A DNA stretch of 11,051 bases, from contig WSUB01000437.1 of the NCBI GenBank assembly GCA_019633425.1, positions 1-11,051 of the forward strand, given 5' to 3'. The notes below the pieces were generated by a model. It was given only the letters and a program-made list of their open reading frames with translations. It ran no database searches and was not told where the DNA came from. This document shows positions 1-7,774 of the stretch, in pieces; within the stretch, counting starts at the first letter, position 1, and each line of letters begins with the position of its first letter. This stretch comes from Tulasnella sp. 424 (Eukaryota > Basidiomycota > Agaricomycetes > Cantharellales > Tulasnellaceae). The translations under genes were made by a program, and so were the position numbers.

Positions 1-1012
1 ACGCGAGGCTTTCGCTCAAGCACGTCCGGATGCATTATACTAAATAAATGCTGGTTTTGAGTGATATCACACAATCGTGTTGGTATCCGCACGTTCCGAT
101 TCTATTCCTTTCCTTTCTTTCTTCTATGTTTGTATCGTAGCACCGGTATTCTAGATACCGTATCTAAACTACTGTTTCTCTCTGTTAATTACTCTTTAGC
201 TAATTGTCTTCTCTTTCCTTTTATTTACGGTCTTGTATTTAAGTCGTACGGTTTAGCAGATCTCACAATATTCATTAGGTCTTTTCTCTATTACACTCAT
301 ACTCTATACCGCTCAACAAATCGCTTCTCTGGGATCCGGCAAACGTGAGTCCTGAGCCTCGCCACCTATTCGATATAGGAATTTTCGATTATCTATGAAA
401 TTCCCATAATAAGATATTATAACCTCAAAGAATATGACGTTGGGTTGCCTGCCAACCCTTAGCAATGCCTCTTATCTTCGAGTCCCTGCTCATCCGGATC
501 CACCGAATGATGTGAGTGCGACTTCTCGGGTGGAATTATGTGCACCAATGACCTTAAGAGCTCATGGCTTGTCCTAACTCTGTCACTCAGCTGTAAGATG
601 CTGGATGGGTACAGCCTGATTCGGACGCGGAAAACACAGCTTATACTACCCGAGTACACCCAGCGAAGGGCGAGTGTCTCGGTGGCGGCAGCCGCCGGAC
701 ACGTGACCTTCGCCTGCTCACAGACTATACGGATAGTTGAACTAAAGCTTTTATGGGTTCGGACCGAGCAACCTACCCTCTGTTACCGGAACGGCGAAGT
801 TGCAAGTATTTAACTCACTATCTTCATTTCATCATCGTCCGCCTCGGAGACTGTGAGGAGATCTCCGACTCTGACTAGTTCCGTTTTGGTTTGGTTATAT
901 TCTTCATTGAAGGCTACTTTAACATTGTATTGAGTATATGTATTCTCTCATGATATTTTGAGCAGGGAGTCGGGGAAATGGCGCCTCCGTGCACCGCTAC
1001 GATCTTGATGCC
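1..1012. other. Intergenic region without a recognisable gene
   Basis: No reading frame here looks coding: the open stretches are under 100 codons, low in complexity and match no family I know. The first 450 bases are AT-rich. An AATAAA occurs at 43-48 and could be the 3' signal of a gene lying to the left, but no coding end is visible to support that. A 7-bp inverted repeat (TCGGAGA at 844-850, TCTCCGA at 862-868) lies near the right end. The stretch probably includes distal upstream sequence of gene 1. Confidence 0.6.
684..708. promoter_or_regulatory. GC inverted repeat next to a CACGTG box
   Basis: GGCGGC (684-689) and GCCGCC (691-696) form a perfect inverted repeat around one base. Four bases further on is CACGTGACC (700-708), a palindromic E-box core of the kind bound by fungal bHLH factors such as Cbf1/Pho4 relatives. 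The same CACGTGACC occurs at 5203-5211. At about 490 bases upstream of gene 1 it could be a distal upstream element, but motif presence is the only evidence. Confidence 0.25.
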
Positions 1013-1111
1013 TGGGAATAGGTATAGCCGTTACGTAACCCGAAAAGCACGCTAAAGGCGTGTTCGTCACTTTCCTAAGTAGAGGCATTTCAACCACCAC
1101 CCACATCCGTC
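1013..1111 (+). promoter_or_regulatory. Upstream region of gene 1, similar to that of gene 2
   Basis: Four short blocks here recur in the same order upstream of gene 2. They are 1013-1029 with 5826-5842 (15 of 17 bases), 1054-1072 with 5873-5891 (17 of 19), 1087-1096 with 5904-5913 (9 of 10) and 1105-1111 with 5915-5921 (7 of 7). The last block ends 85 bases before the gene 1 ATG and 55 before that of gene 2. No clear TATA box is seen. A CT-rich leader (about 1161-1195) runs up to the ATG, as is common at fungal transcription starts. The related blocks suggest a shared ancestral promoter. Confidence 0.45.
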
Positions 1112-1195
1112 TAGTATACTCGCCTAGCCATAAAGACAGGCAGGCTGAGACTCCAAGACTAGATCCTCCCCCTTGCTGTGTCTCCCTCTCCCTCC

Positions 1196-4100
1196 ATGTC
1201 CCATAACGATCTCGTTTATCAACCGTACTCCCACAAATTTCCCTCCACCATGCTTAACGCACAGCCGCATCATTTACCCCTCTTTCAGTCCAACACGGCT
1301 TACTTCAATCCGTATGAAGTGAAGCCTGGCAAGCGCCCATCTCGTGCCCAACTCACTGTTCTGGAAGCAATATTCCAAAAGAACAACAAGCCTTCTAGCG
1401 CAACGAAGAAGGCCCTTGCAGCCCAGCTGGACATGCCCTTACGAAACGTCCAAGTCTGGTTCCAGAACAGGTCAGTCGATATTCAAAACCGATTCTCCCT
1501 TTCCAAATGTCAGTAGCGCCTGGCGGTGGGCTCGAGTCGGGGGCGCCCAACTAACCAGTCGTCTCTACCCTACCATAGACGAGCAAAAGATAAAAATCTC
1601 GCGGCAAAGGCAAAAGCAAAGGCAAAGGAGGCGGCGGAAGCAGCAGCAGCAGCAGATCAGGCAGTGAGGGAGGGTGTCGATGAGGACGAGGAGGACATTG
1701 ACGAAGAATCATCAGCGAAGGCCGAATCATCCACTCCGCCGGCAGGTTCAGGGTTCACATTGAGTCTACCTTCCAACCTTGCATTTCGTTGGGAATCAGT
1801 AACAGACTTTCGCGGCAACACACCACATGATCCCGCATCACCAATCTCGACGTCCAAGATTCACCCCTCTCCGCACCAGGCAGCCGCACGATCAGCCTCT
1901 GATTCTGTCCGCACCATTGGCAATCCAATTCTCGCCCTACCTCCTAACGATGCCAACGCTCCTGCTGGTGTCAATCTCGGACGGCGAAAGTCTCTTCCTG
2001 CGTTCCATCCGTCTTTGCAACGTCAACCTGGGATCCCACAAATCCCTTCTCTCCCTACCGTCGCGGATGTCAACAGAGACTCGAAATCTCCCGAAGCGGA
2101 CGCAAGGCGGTTTGCCCTCGGTGCTCCAGGTGCAGGATCTGGAGCGAGCGGAGATGACATGGGCCATGGCGGAGTTTACCGGTCTGCTAGTTCAAACAGA
2201 CTCTCCGCCGCCGCTGCGCCATACCCAACTCCCACCTCTCGTGCTGTATCTGGCGCCTTGATGACTTACAGGTCAGACTCGACACCTGGTACTGGTGTCT
2301 TCCGTATCCCGGCAAATCCAAACCCTTCAAACCAGTCGTGGCAAGGGACCTCCACCGTGAACTCTGAAGATGCATCGTTCCCCGGTGGCTTGAGACAGCA
2401 GACTTCTTCAACGCCCAGCGAGAACAATGCCAATCAACCTTATTCGTTCCCACCTCGCCCCTATGGAGATATTCCTCGCGCTGGTCCTTTGCCTAGCAAG
2501 GACTTTGTCTTTAGAGACTCTGGTGGAGCAGTGTCAAGTGCTGGACGATTCCGAGACAGCCCGCCTTCCACTGCCAACGAGGACGAGGACGAGCGCGTCC
2601 GTGGCTTGATGCAATCCCATCGATTTGGATCCTTCGCTTCGGAATTCAGCATCGAAAGCGACGCGACAGGCACGACTCCCACGACTGCGACCTCCACCGA
2701 GTTCAGTTCCCTTGCCCTTGGCGTACCGCTAGCTCCCGGAGCGGCTTTCCGCGCAAGGTACCCAGGATTCGGGCGAAGACCTGGCTTCGGACACGCCAAC
2801 ACGGACTCGGGGCTTGGTGCCTCCTATGGAATGTCATCCGGTTCTGTCGCGGGACTTCCGGGACTCAGCGCCGGTCCAGTGAGCTACCCAGCTAAATTTG
2901 ACGCGGAATCTAGACGAGCGTCTCGGTAGGTCCATCGGATGGGTTTCTTCGAAGTTTACTCACATTACGTTCGCCGCTCCCACAGCCCTGCACATTTCAT
3001 ACAAGACATGGCATCACTTGCTGTTGACCAATTCAACCAAAGAGATGCTCGGGACATTGACCAAGGCTTGAGTCACAATCCCCTGCCCCCGTCATTGGCT
3101 GTAAGGAGAGGTGTTATTCGAAAGTCCACCTCAGGAGTGGGGCTGGGCAGATCACCTTTGGGCATCCAAGTTCCCAACTCCTTTGGTGGGCATAGCTACC
3201 ACGAGGTGCCAGAAGAGTCTGAACATGAACCACCTCAAACGGCCGCCGCCGGGGAATGCACGCAAGTTTTCGAGCGGCCAAGCTTCTCTCTCGACTCATC
3301 TGCTCCAAGTACCGCGCCGGATGCCACGAGCCATGGTACAGCTTCAAGTCCCGAAACATACTACAATCCATCTGGATCGGGCCAACAGACGTCTTCACTA
3401 GATAATTCTTCGTTCCCTAACTCCCTCCCAACATCTGCCTCGATCTCCTATAGAATGAAATCCGGTTCTGTCACCGCTCCCTCCACCGAGTTTAGTCCCC
3501 TTGCTCGTGGCGTAGCGCAAGTTCCCGCAGTGGCTTACGAACTTTACCACTCTACTGCGAGGGGGCTTTCAGTGGTCTCCGTCTCTCCGACCACGGCTTC
3601 TCCGGCTCCTATTGTAGATGTCGAGACCCTGATTACCTGGATATCGCCGATGCCCGTTAAAGTCAACGGTCACTTCTGTGATGTCTTCGAAGGTACCCAC
3701 TCAACAGTAGGAAGAGTGGCTCTGAAGAGGCCAAGGATCGGAACCGCAGGATTCAATGACAACATCATTAGAGTACGTCCCTCTTTCATTACGACTTTTT
3801 TTTCTTCCGGTAATAGACTTATTCCCATTGAAGAGGTTTCAACGAGAAGCTGCCACTTGGGGGAAACTGCAGCATCGCCATATTCTGGAGTATCTCGGCA
3901 GTTTCCAGAGAGACGGGCATTTTTATTTCGTAAGCCCGTTTATCGAGAACGGGACGTTGGTCGAGTATATCGAACTGCACCCGAACGTCAAGCGCATTAA
4001 TCTGGTACGTCCTGTTTGCATGTGTTTTAAGCGCATGCTTGCGCGCTCAGCTGACGAATCTGAGGCCGTGAATAGTTGTGCGAAGCTGCAGACGCAATTA

Positions 4101-4647
4101 ATTATCTACATCATGGGGAAATAGTGCACGGTGATATCAAAGCCAACAATATTCTAATCGGCAACAACGGCCAAGTCCTGCTTTGCGACTTTGGTCTCAC
4201 AAGAACAACCGATCTCAGGACTTCAACTGCGATGAAAGGAGCTGGAACCTTGCGTTGGCAAAGCCCAGAGCTATGGGACGGCGGCTCCAAAAGCTTCAAA
4301 TCGGATGTATATGCGTTCGGCATGACGGTAGCCGAGGTGAAAGTTCATTATCACTCGGGACCGGAGTCGTTTTACTATAGCTAACCGCGCTTCTGGAACA
4401 GGTACTTACGGGAGAAGTTCCATTCCCCGATCTCCAGACAGATGGAGCTGTAGTCCGTGCCGTTTTGATTCAAGGCAGACGTCCTCCTAAGAAGCCCCTT
4501 GGATCGTCTACTGGACTGTCGTATGAGAGTGTTTGGGCAGTTGCCGAAGCTTGTTGGCCTGTTGTTCCCGAAGAGAGAATATCCATGGGGGAGGCATTGC
4601 AGCGGATTCAAGAAGACCCCGCGCTCGCCGCGATGCAGGAGATTTGA
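1196..4647 (+). CDS. Homeodomain transcription factor fused to a TKL-like protein kinase (predicted, 6 exons)
   Basis: Exons 1196-1470, 1579-2925, 2986-3772, 3834-4004, 4076-4336 and 4402-4647 total 3087 nt, giving 1028 aa with frame kept at every junction. Residues about 43-100 form a homeodomain with recognition helix VQVWFQNRRAK. A Lys/Ala-rich helix (about 95-117) and an acidic stretch (about 122-131) follow. Residues about 135-750 are Ser/Pro/Gly-rich and disordered, with motifs I associate with basidiomycete homeodomain factors (RFGSFAS, then RRAS.PA.FI at about 537-546). Residues 757-1028 form a kinase domain: degenerate Gly-loop NGHFCDVFEG, VALK lysine 788, helix-C glutamate 808, HGDIKANN (D880, N885), DFG 898-900, GTLRWQSPE. 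All key catalytic residues are present. Nuclear DNA binding plus kinase activity is inferred. The start at 1196 has a weak context; ATG 1250 (codon 19, CACC before it) is a better-context alternative. The alternative model is two genes: a 541-aa factor stopping at 2929 and a separate kinase. Open frame throughout exon 3 favours the fusion. Confidence 0.7.
1322..1602 (+). other. Homeodomain of gene 1
   Basis: The domain lies at about residues 43-100, split by the first intron between the two arginines of WFQNRR, a common intron position in homeobox genes. Helix 3 carries the invariant W88, F89, N91 and R93. The lead-in FNPYEVKPGKR, just before helix 1, resembles the form seen in basidiomycete homeodomain factors. 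The length fits a typical 60-residue homeodomain rather than a TALE type, with no three-residue loop insertion evident. Target DNA is unknown. Confidence 0.93.
1471..1578 (+). other. Intron 1 of gene 1 (homeodomain intron)
   Basis: The 108-nt intron starts GTCAGT and ends CATAG, with branch-like CTAAC at 1551-1555. Splicing in phase 2 joins AG to A and rebuilds the Arg of WFQNRRAK. Without splicing the frame stops at 1514-1516, so removal is needed for a full homeodomain. Confidence 0.92.
1601..1660 (+). repeat. Low-complexity GCAAAG / CAG tract in gene 1
   Basis: Repeated GCAAAG-like hexamers followed by AGCAG repeats (about 1639-1655) encode an Ala/Lys-rich helix and a run of alanines just after the homeodomain. 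Such simple coding repeats vary in length between strains by slippage. Confidence 0.7.
2691..2848 (+). repeat. Internal repeat source segments A and A' in gene 1
   Basis: Segment A (2691-2740) matches 3480-3529 at 42 of 50 bases, and segment A' (2822-2848) matches 3446-3472 at 24 of 27. The order is A then A' here but A' then A in the second location. At the protein level STEFSSLALGV and SYGMSSGSV correspond to STEFSPLARGV and SYRMKSGSV. Confidence 0.7.
2926..2985 (+). other. Intron 2 of gene 1, joining the factor to the kinase exon
   Basis: Donor GTAGGT, acceptor CCACAG, a branch-like TACTCAC at 2958-2964, length 60 nt, phase 2. The exons join as CG plus C, keeping the frame and rebuilding RRASRPAHFI, close to a RRAS.PA.FI motif I associate with the tails of basidiomycete homeodomain factors. 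The donor itself contains an in-frame TAG (2927-2929), so the retained form ends at residue 541. Confidence 0.75.
3446..3529 (+). repeat. Permuted copy of segments A' and A near the kinase junction
   Basis: These 84 bases hold the second copies, A' (3446-3472) and A (3480-3529), only 7 bases apart. They lie about 75-160 bases before the start of the duplicated kinase block, in the disordered tail. They may mark a rearrangement that accompanied the fusion, or may be repeated sequence native to the factor's tail. Confidence 0.65.
3632..4644 (+). other. Kinase domain of gene 1
   Basis: Residues 757-1028 in four exons. The N-lobe has ITWISP, a Gly-loop keeping one of the usual three glycines (G769), K788 and E808. 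The C-lobe has HGDIKANN in place of HRD..N, DFG, the TKL-type GT.RW and SPE in place of APE, DVYAFGM of helix F and a final ERISM.EAL helix. HRD arginine loss suggests activity that does not need activation-loop phosphorylation. Introns 3773-3833 (61 nt), 4005-4075 (71 nt; CTGAC at 4051) and 4337-4401 (65 nt; CTAAC at 4381) are all phase 0. The first ends in a weak acceptor, TTGAAG. Confidence 0.92.
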
Positions 4648-5585
4648 TGGTGTTCACCTTGTTCTGGCATTGTGCATGTTTTCTTTGATATTTGATAGCT
4701 AGGGCTCTCGAGTCAGTCTGTTTGGTGATTCAATTTGGTTTTATTCGTTCCTGCGAAGCGTTTCATCTTATGTGAGGCCTCACTCGCAACTATTTACAAA
4801 TGAACGTGACATCGGCAGGAGTAGCCGATTGACAGCGAAATACCAGTTCGCACGTGCTGCTGTATTTTGGGACAACCAATCACCTCTCACTCGTCACCGA
4901 CAACATCCCACTTCCATCAACTCTATAACGGGATCCTCTACAGCTGCAAGAGAAAAGGAAGAGGGAAAGGAATTCTTAAGTTTCTAAACCAGTCATAATT
5001 GCAGCGGAACGTGCAAGCCAAGAGAATTCAGTCTTTTTCTAACTTTTTTTTCGCTCTTTTCTTTTTCCTCGTCGTTGTAGATTCCGCTCTTCTCTCGGCT
5101 GCAGAACGTGATTGGACGTTCTCCTCGACCTTTACACTACCCAAAACGCCCAAACAGCCCGTCCGCACCCCGACTTGGCAAATATCGGGCCACCCGCACC
5201 GCCACGTGACCCTCATCCCTCGTCAACTAACCGGTCCAACATGAACATGATTCAGAAACTTGAAACAGCATTCCGAAGCATTTCGAATCATAGAGAATAG
5301 ATCAACTGTCGATCCCGACGCGTCGGACATTAAGTACTCCTCCAAACAAGCCCACTGTCGATCGCTTCCCATACCAAGCTCTCTCCGGGAAACATACGCC
5401 CAACCCACCTCCCGCCAAGACCTCTTAAGGTACCAGTCGGTTCCCCTCTCGCCCTCTCTTCCTTTCGGCGACCTCCCTTTAGGCATGCTCGGGCATCCGT
5501 GGAACGCTTCCCGAACCCAACAGCTTGAACTACATAGGCGTTCTGAAATCTCTCGCTTAACTGGACGACGGCTCGGTCAGCCATG
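4648..5585 (+). other. Noncoding 3' flank of gene 1, conserved in the duplication
   Basis: No reading frame is kept between this segment and its copy at 7775-8746. Small indels shift every frame, and the short matching peptide (ATG 5241) stops at once in this copy. It includes a CCAAT box (4876-4880, matched at 8029-8033), a T-rich run with a stretch identical to the other copy (5045-5076), and a CACGTGACC (5203-5211, absent from copy 2). The first part is the 3' UTR. The rest may be an upstream region left from the duplicated block or an unrecognised noncoding transcript. Confidence 0.5.
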
Positions 5586-5825
5586 GTTGTGATTGAGAAC
5601 TCGAGCTTATAGACGTGATGTATTAGCTGGTATCCCTACTTTAGCCCGCTAGAACGTGAGCGAGCGTAGGCCGCTGGGATCAGCTCATGGCCGGCGTGCG
5701 GCCCTGGTTGAGATGTAGTCCGCGGGCGCTTGTAATCCATACCCCGTCTTCAGGAGACTTGGTAAATATCGGCTTGACAGGGAACGCAATATGATGTCGG
5801 TGGTTGGGCAGAAGGTGTCGACGTT
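5586..5825. other. Spacer between the duplicated flank and the gene 2 promoter
   Basis: About 240 bases where similarity to the copy-2 flank has stopped and before the blocks shared with the gene 1 promoter begin. I see no gene or clear motif in it. Confidence 0.5.
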
Positions 5826-5921
5826 TGGGAATATGTACAGCCCAGGCCTTACCTATACGTGTGTGACAACACAAAGGCGCGTTCATCACTTGCACAGACA
5901 GTCACTTCAACCAAATCCGTC
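5826..5921 (+). promoter_or_regulatory. Upstream region of gene 2, similar to that of gene 1
   Basis: It contains the four collinear blocks listed for 1013-1111. The last block ends 55 bases before the predicted ATG at 5976. No TATA box is clear. The frame of exon 1 is open upstream of the ATG (5859-5975) but contains no in-frame ATG, which supports 5976 as the start unless an upstream exon exists. Confidence 0.45.
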
Positions 5922-5975
5922 ATATATCCGCATCCCGCATACCGTAAAATTACAGCTCAAGTCATAACGTTAAGC

Positions 5976-7774
5976 ATGCCATATCACGATGATGGGCATG
6001 TGGCGTTACGGAAACTCGCGGAGGTGCTAGCCCAAAATCCCACCAGCTATCGGGAGTTGAAAGCTACAATTGGATCCATTCTTGAAGTAGGTCCTGCTAC
6101 TCGTATGTCGACATACTTCATTAACGGGTCGTTGTAGCGCACGGAGTAGCCCATCGAATCGAACAAGGCTGCACAACGCTTGCTTGGCGTGGTTGGCCGA
6201 ATGCCGGAGGAGATCCACAGCGTCAAGTGGGAGACCCGGTGGGTAAACTCCCCGATAGGTCATTAACGGCACTAGAGCTCATCATTTCCAGAACCGTGCG
6301 GAATGTCTGGGAGAAAGTGAAAGAAGCTTCCTTACTATATGGCATGCAAAGACGTGGACCTTTTCGCCAAATGAAAGCCCTACTGGGTGGAGGCGTCAAA
6401 AGCTGCACTCAGATCTTAACTGCTTGTCGAGAGGAGCTCATTTCGGCTTTTCCTGTTAGCTGATTGATTCCGTCGCGCCGAGCAGCTGGCTCATGCCAAA
6501 TTCGTAGGGCCTGTCCAGTCCAAGCGACCCGCCGAGATCAGTGGCCTCCTTCTCTCCGCGCAGCCTGCATGGAGGTATTGAAGAAGAACAGTCAGACATT
6601 GAGTACTTCGGGCCCTCTTCGCCTCCAAGGTCGCACCGGATGAGTTTTGATCCAAGTGACGGGCAGCCATTGGCCGGCCCAGGAGAAGAGGTCTTAGCGC
6701 CCCCTGTCCCTGTGGCCATCCCTTCTTCAAGTTCTGTTGCAGATGTCAGCACCCAGATAACCTGGATATCTCCAACGCCCGTCAAAGTCAATGGTCACTT
6801 CTGCGACGTCTTTGCAGGTACCCACTCGAGAGTTGGGAAAGTGGCCCTAAAGAAGCCAAGGATCGGAGCCGCAGGCAACAACGAGGAAGTTATGAGAGTA
6901 CGCGTGCTTTTTTTCATGATTGACTTTTCTCATGATAGACTTATTCTTATCAAAGAGGTTCCAGCGAGAAGCTGAAACGTGGGCGAGGCTGCAACATCCT
7001 CACATTCTCGAGTACCTGGGCACTTTCCAAAGAGACGGACATTATTATTTCGTAAGCCCGTTCATCGAGAACGGGACCTTGGTCGAGTATATCGAGCTGC
7101 ACCTGAGCGTAAACCGCATCAAGCTGGTACGTCTTTGTTGCATTTGTCTTAAAGCACACGGTTTGCCAGCTCGGCTTACGAATATGATGCGATGAACAGC
7201 TGTGCGAGACTGCCGACGCAATTGCCTACCTGCACCAGCAAGACATAGTGCACAGCGATATCAAAGCCAGCAACATTCTCATCAGCGACAATGGCCAGGT
7301 TCTGCTTTGCGACTTTGGTCTCACAAGAACGACCGATTTCAGGACTTCAACTGCGATGAAAGGTGCTGGGACTCTTCGTTGGCAAAGCCCAGAGCTGTGG
7401 GACGGCGGCTCCAAGAGTTTCGAATCGGATGTATACGCATTCGGCATGACTATAGCTGAGGTTAGTTGCCGTTATTACTTGGTTCGCGAATCATTTTTCC
7501 ATAGTTAACCGCGCGCTCCCGGAATTAGGTTCTTACAGGCGAGGTCCCATTCCCAGAGCTCCGGACGGATGGGGCTGTTATCCGTGCCGTTTTGATTGAA
7601 GGCAAGCGACCTCCTAAGAACCCCGCTGTGTCCTCTGCTGGACTGTCTTACGGAAACGTTTGGGCCGTCGCGGAAGCTTGTTGGTACGCTGTTCCTGAGG
7701 AGAGGATACCCATGAGCGAGGCATTACAGCGGATTCAAGAGGACCCCGCGCTCTCCGCGATGCAACATATTTGA
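5976..7774 (+). CDS. MLKL-like / HeLo-like helical bundle plus TKL-like protein kinase (predicted, 7 exons)
   Basis: Exons 5976-6086, 6150-6238, 6292-6454, 6508-6897, 6956-7126, 7200-7460 and 7529-7774 total 1431 nt, giving 476 aa with every junction in frame. Residues about 8-121 are mostly helical (LRKLAEVL, YRELKATIGSILEPIE, an amphipathic third segment, and a last helix ending CREELISAFP), as in the four-helix bundle of MLKL and related fungal N-terminal domains. Residues 122-204 are a Ser/Pro-rich linker. The kinase spans 205-476: Gly-loop NGHFCDVFAG, VALK K236, E256, HSDIKASN (D328, N333), DFG 346-348, SPE 371-373. The Gly of HGD in gene 1 is Ser here. The ATG has A at -3. In MLKL-type proteins the kinase part controls membrane insertion of the bundle, so a signalling or programmed cell death role is plausible but unproven. 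Exons 1-3 are less certain than the kinase exons. No transmembrane segment or signal peptide is seen. Confidence 0.75.
6087..6149 (+). other. Intron 1 of gene 2
   Basis: GTAGGT donor, GAGTAG acceptor, TTAAC at 6121-6125, 63 nt, phase 0. An earlier AG at 6137 is rejected because it leaves an in-frame stop (6147-6149) after splicing. Confidence 0.7.
6239..6291 (+). other. Intron 2 of gene 2
   Basis: GTGGGT donor, TTCCAG acceptor, TTAAC at 6263-6267, 53 nt, phase 2. The competing donor GTAAAC at 6243 puts the next exon out of frame with the helix ending CREELISAFP, so 6239 is chosen. Confidence 0.65.
6455..6507 (+). other. Intron 3 of gene 2
   Basis: GTTAGC donor, TCGTAG acceptor, 53 nt, phase 0. 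It removes the in-frame stops at 6461-6463 and 6505-6507 and joins the helical segment to the open linker-kinase exon. Confidence 0.65.
6757..7771 (+). other. Kinase domain of gene 2
   Basis: Residues 205-476 align without gaps to gene 1 residues 757-1028. By exon, 36 of 47, 47 of 57, 75 of 87 and 64 of 81 residues are identical. Introns 6898-6955 (58 nt), 7127-7199 (73 nt) and 7461-7528 (68 nt; TTAAC at 7505) match those of gene 1 in place and phase, and the first again ends in a weak acceptor (CAAAG). All catalytic residues are kept. Confidence 0.92.

Larger units (their letters stand above)
3605..5585 (+). repeat. Tandem duplication, copy 1
   Basis: Similarity to 6730-8746 begins near TTGTAGATGTC (TTGCAGATGTC in copy 2), a few residues before the kinase domain, and ends near GTCAGCCAT. 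It covers the kinase exons, their introns (diverged but equivalent) and about 940 bases after the stop. Offsets are 3125-3127 bases in the kinase region and about 3166 near 5081, so small indels have accumulated in the flank. Confidence 0.88.
5976..6454 (+). other. Predicted N-terminal helical bundle of gene 2
   Basis: Three exons encode residues 1-121. The pattern L..LAE.L followed by YRELK..IG.ILE.IE, and a final basic-to-amphipathic pair of helices, is what I associate with fungal domains related to the MLKL N-terminal bundle. The likeness is recalled from family knowledge, not from a search. The first helix lacks the hydrophobic run expected of a strong membrane-inserting HeLo helix, so it could be an adaptor version or lack an upstream exon. 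Confidence 0.5.

Noticed and set aside
61..348. A small hydrophobic protein on the plus strand
   Set aside because: AT-rich composition explains the residues, there is no in-frame ATG at its start, and no family is recognised.
2461..2802. Minus-strand open frame inside gene 1 exon 2
   Set aside because: It is a composition shadow of the GC-rich Ser/Pro coding strand.
2927..2929. TAG taken as the true end of the homeodomain gene
   Set aside because: It lies in the donor GTAGGT of a good 60-nt intron whose removal restores a RRAS.PA.FI motif in frame. It is kept as the end of a possible intron-retained form.
2939..4000. A separate kinase gene starting at ATG 2939
   Set aside because: Residues before PAHFI come from intron sequence, and the frame through 3773-3833 into 4000 ignores an intron conserved in gene 2 and loses the kinase.
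5859..5975. Upstream extension of gene 2 exon 1
   Set aside because: The frame is open but has no ATG before 5976, and the segment contains the blocks shared with the gene 1 promoter.
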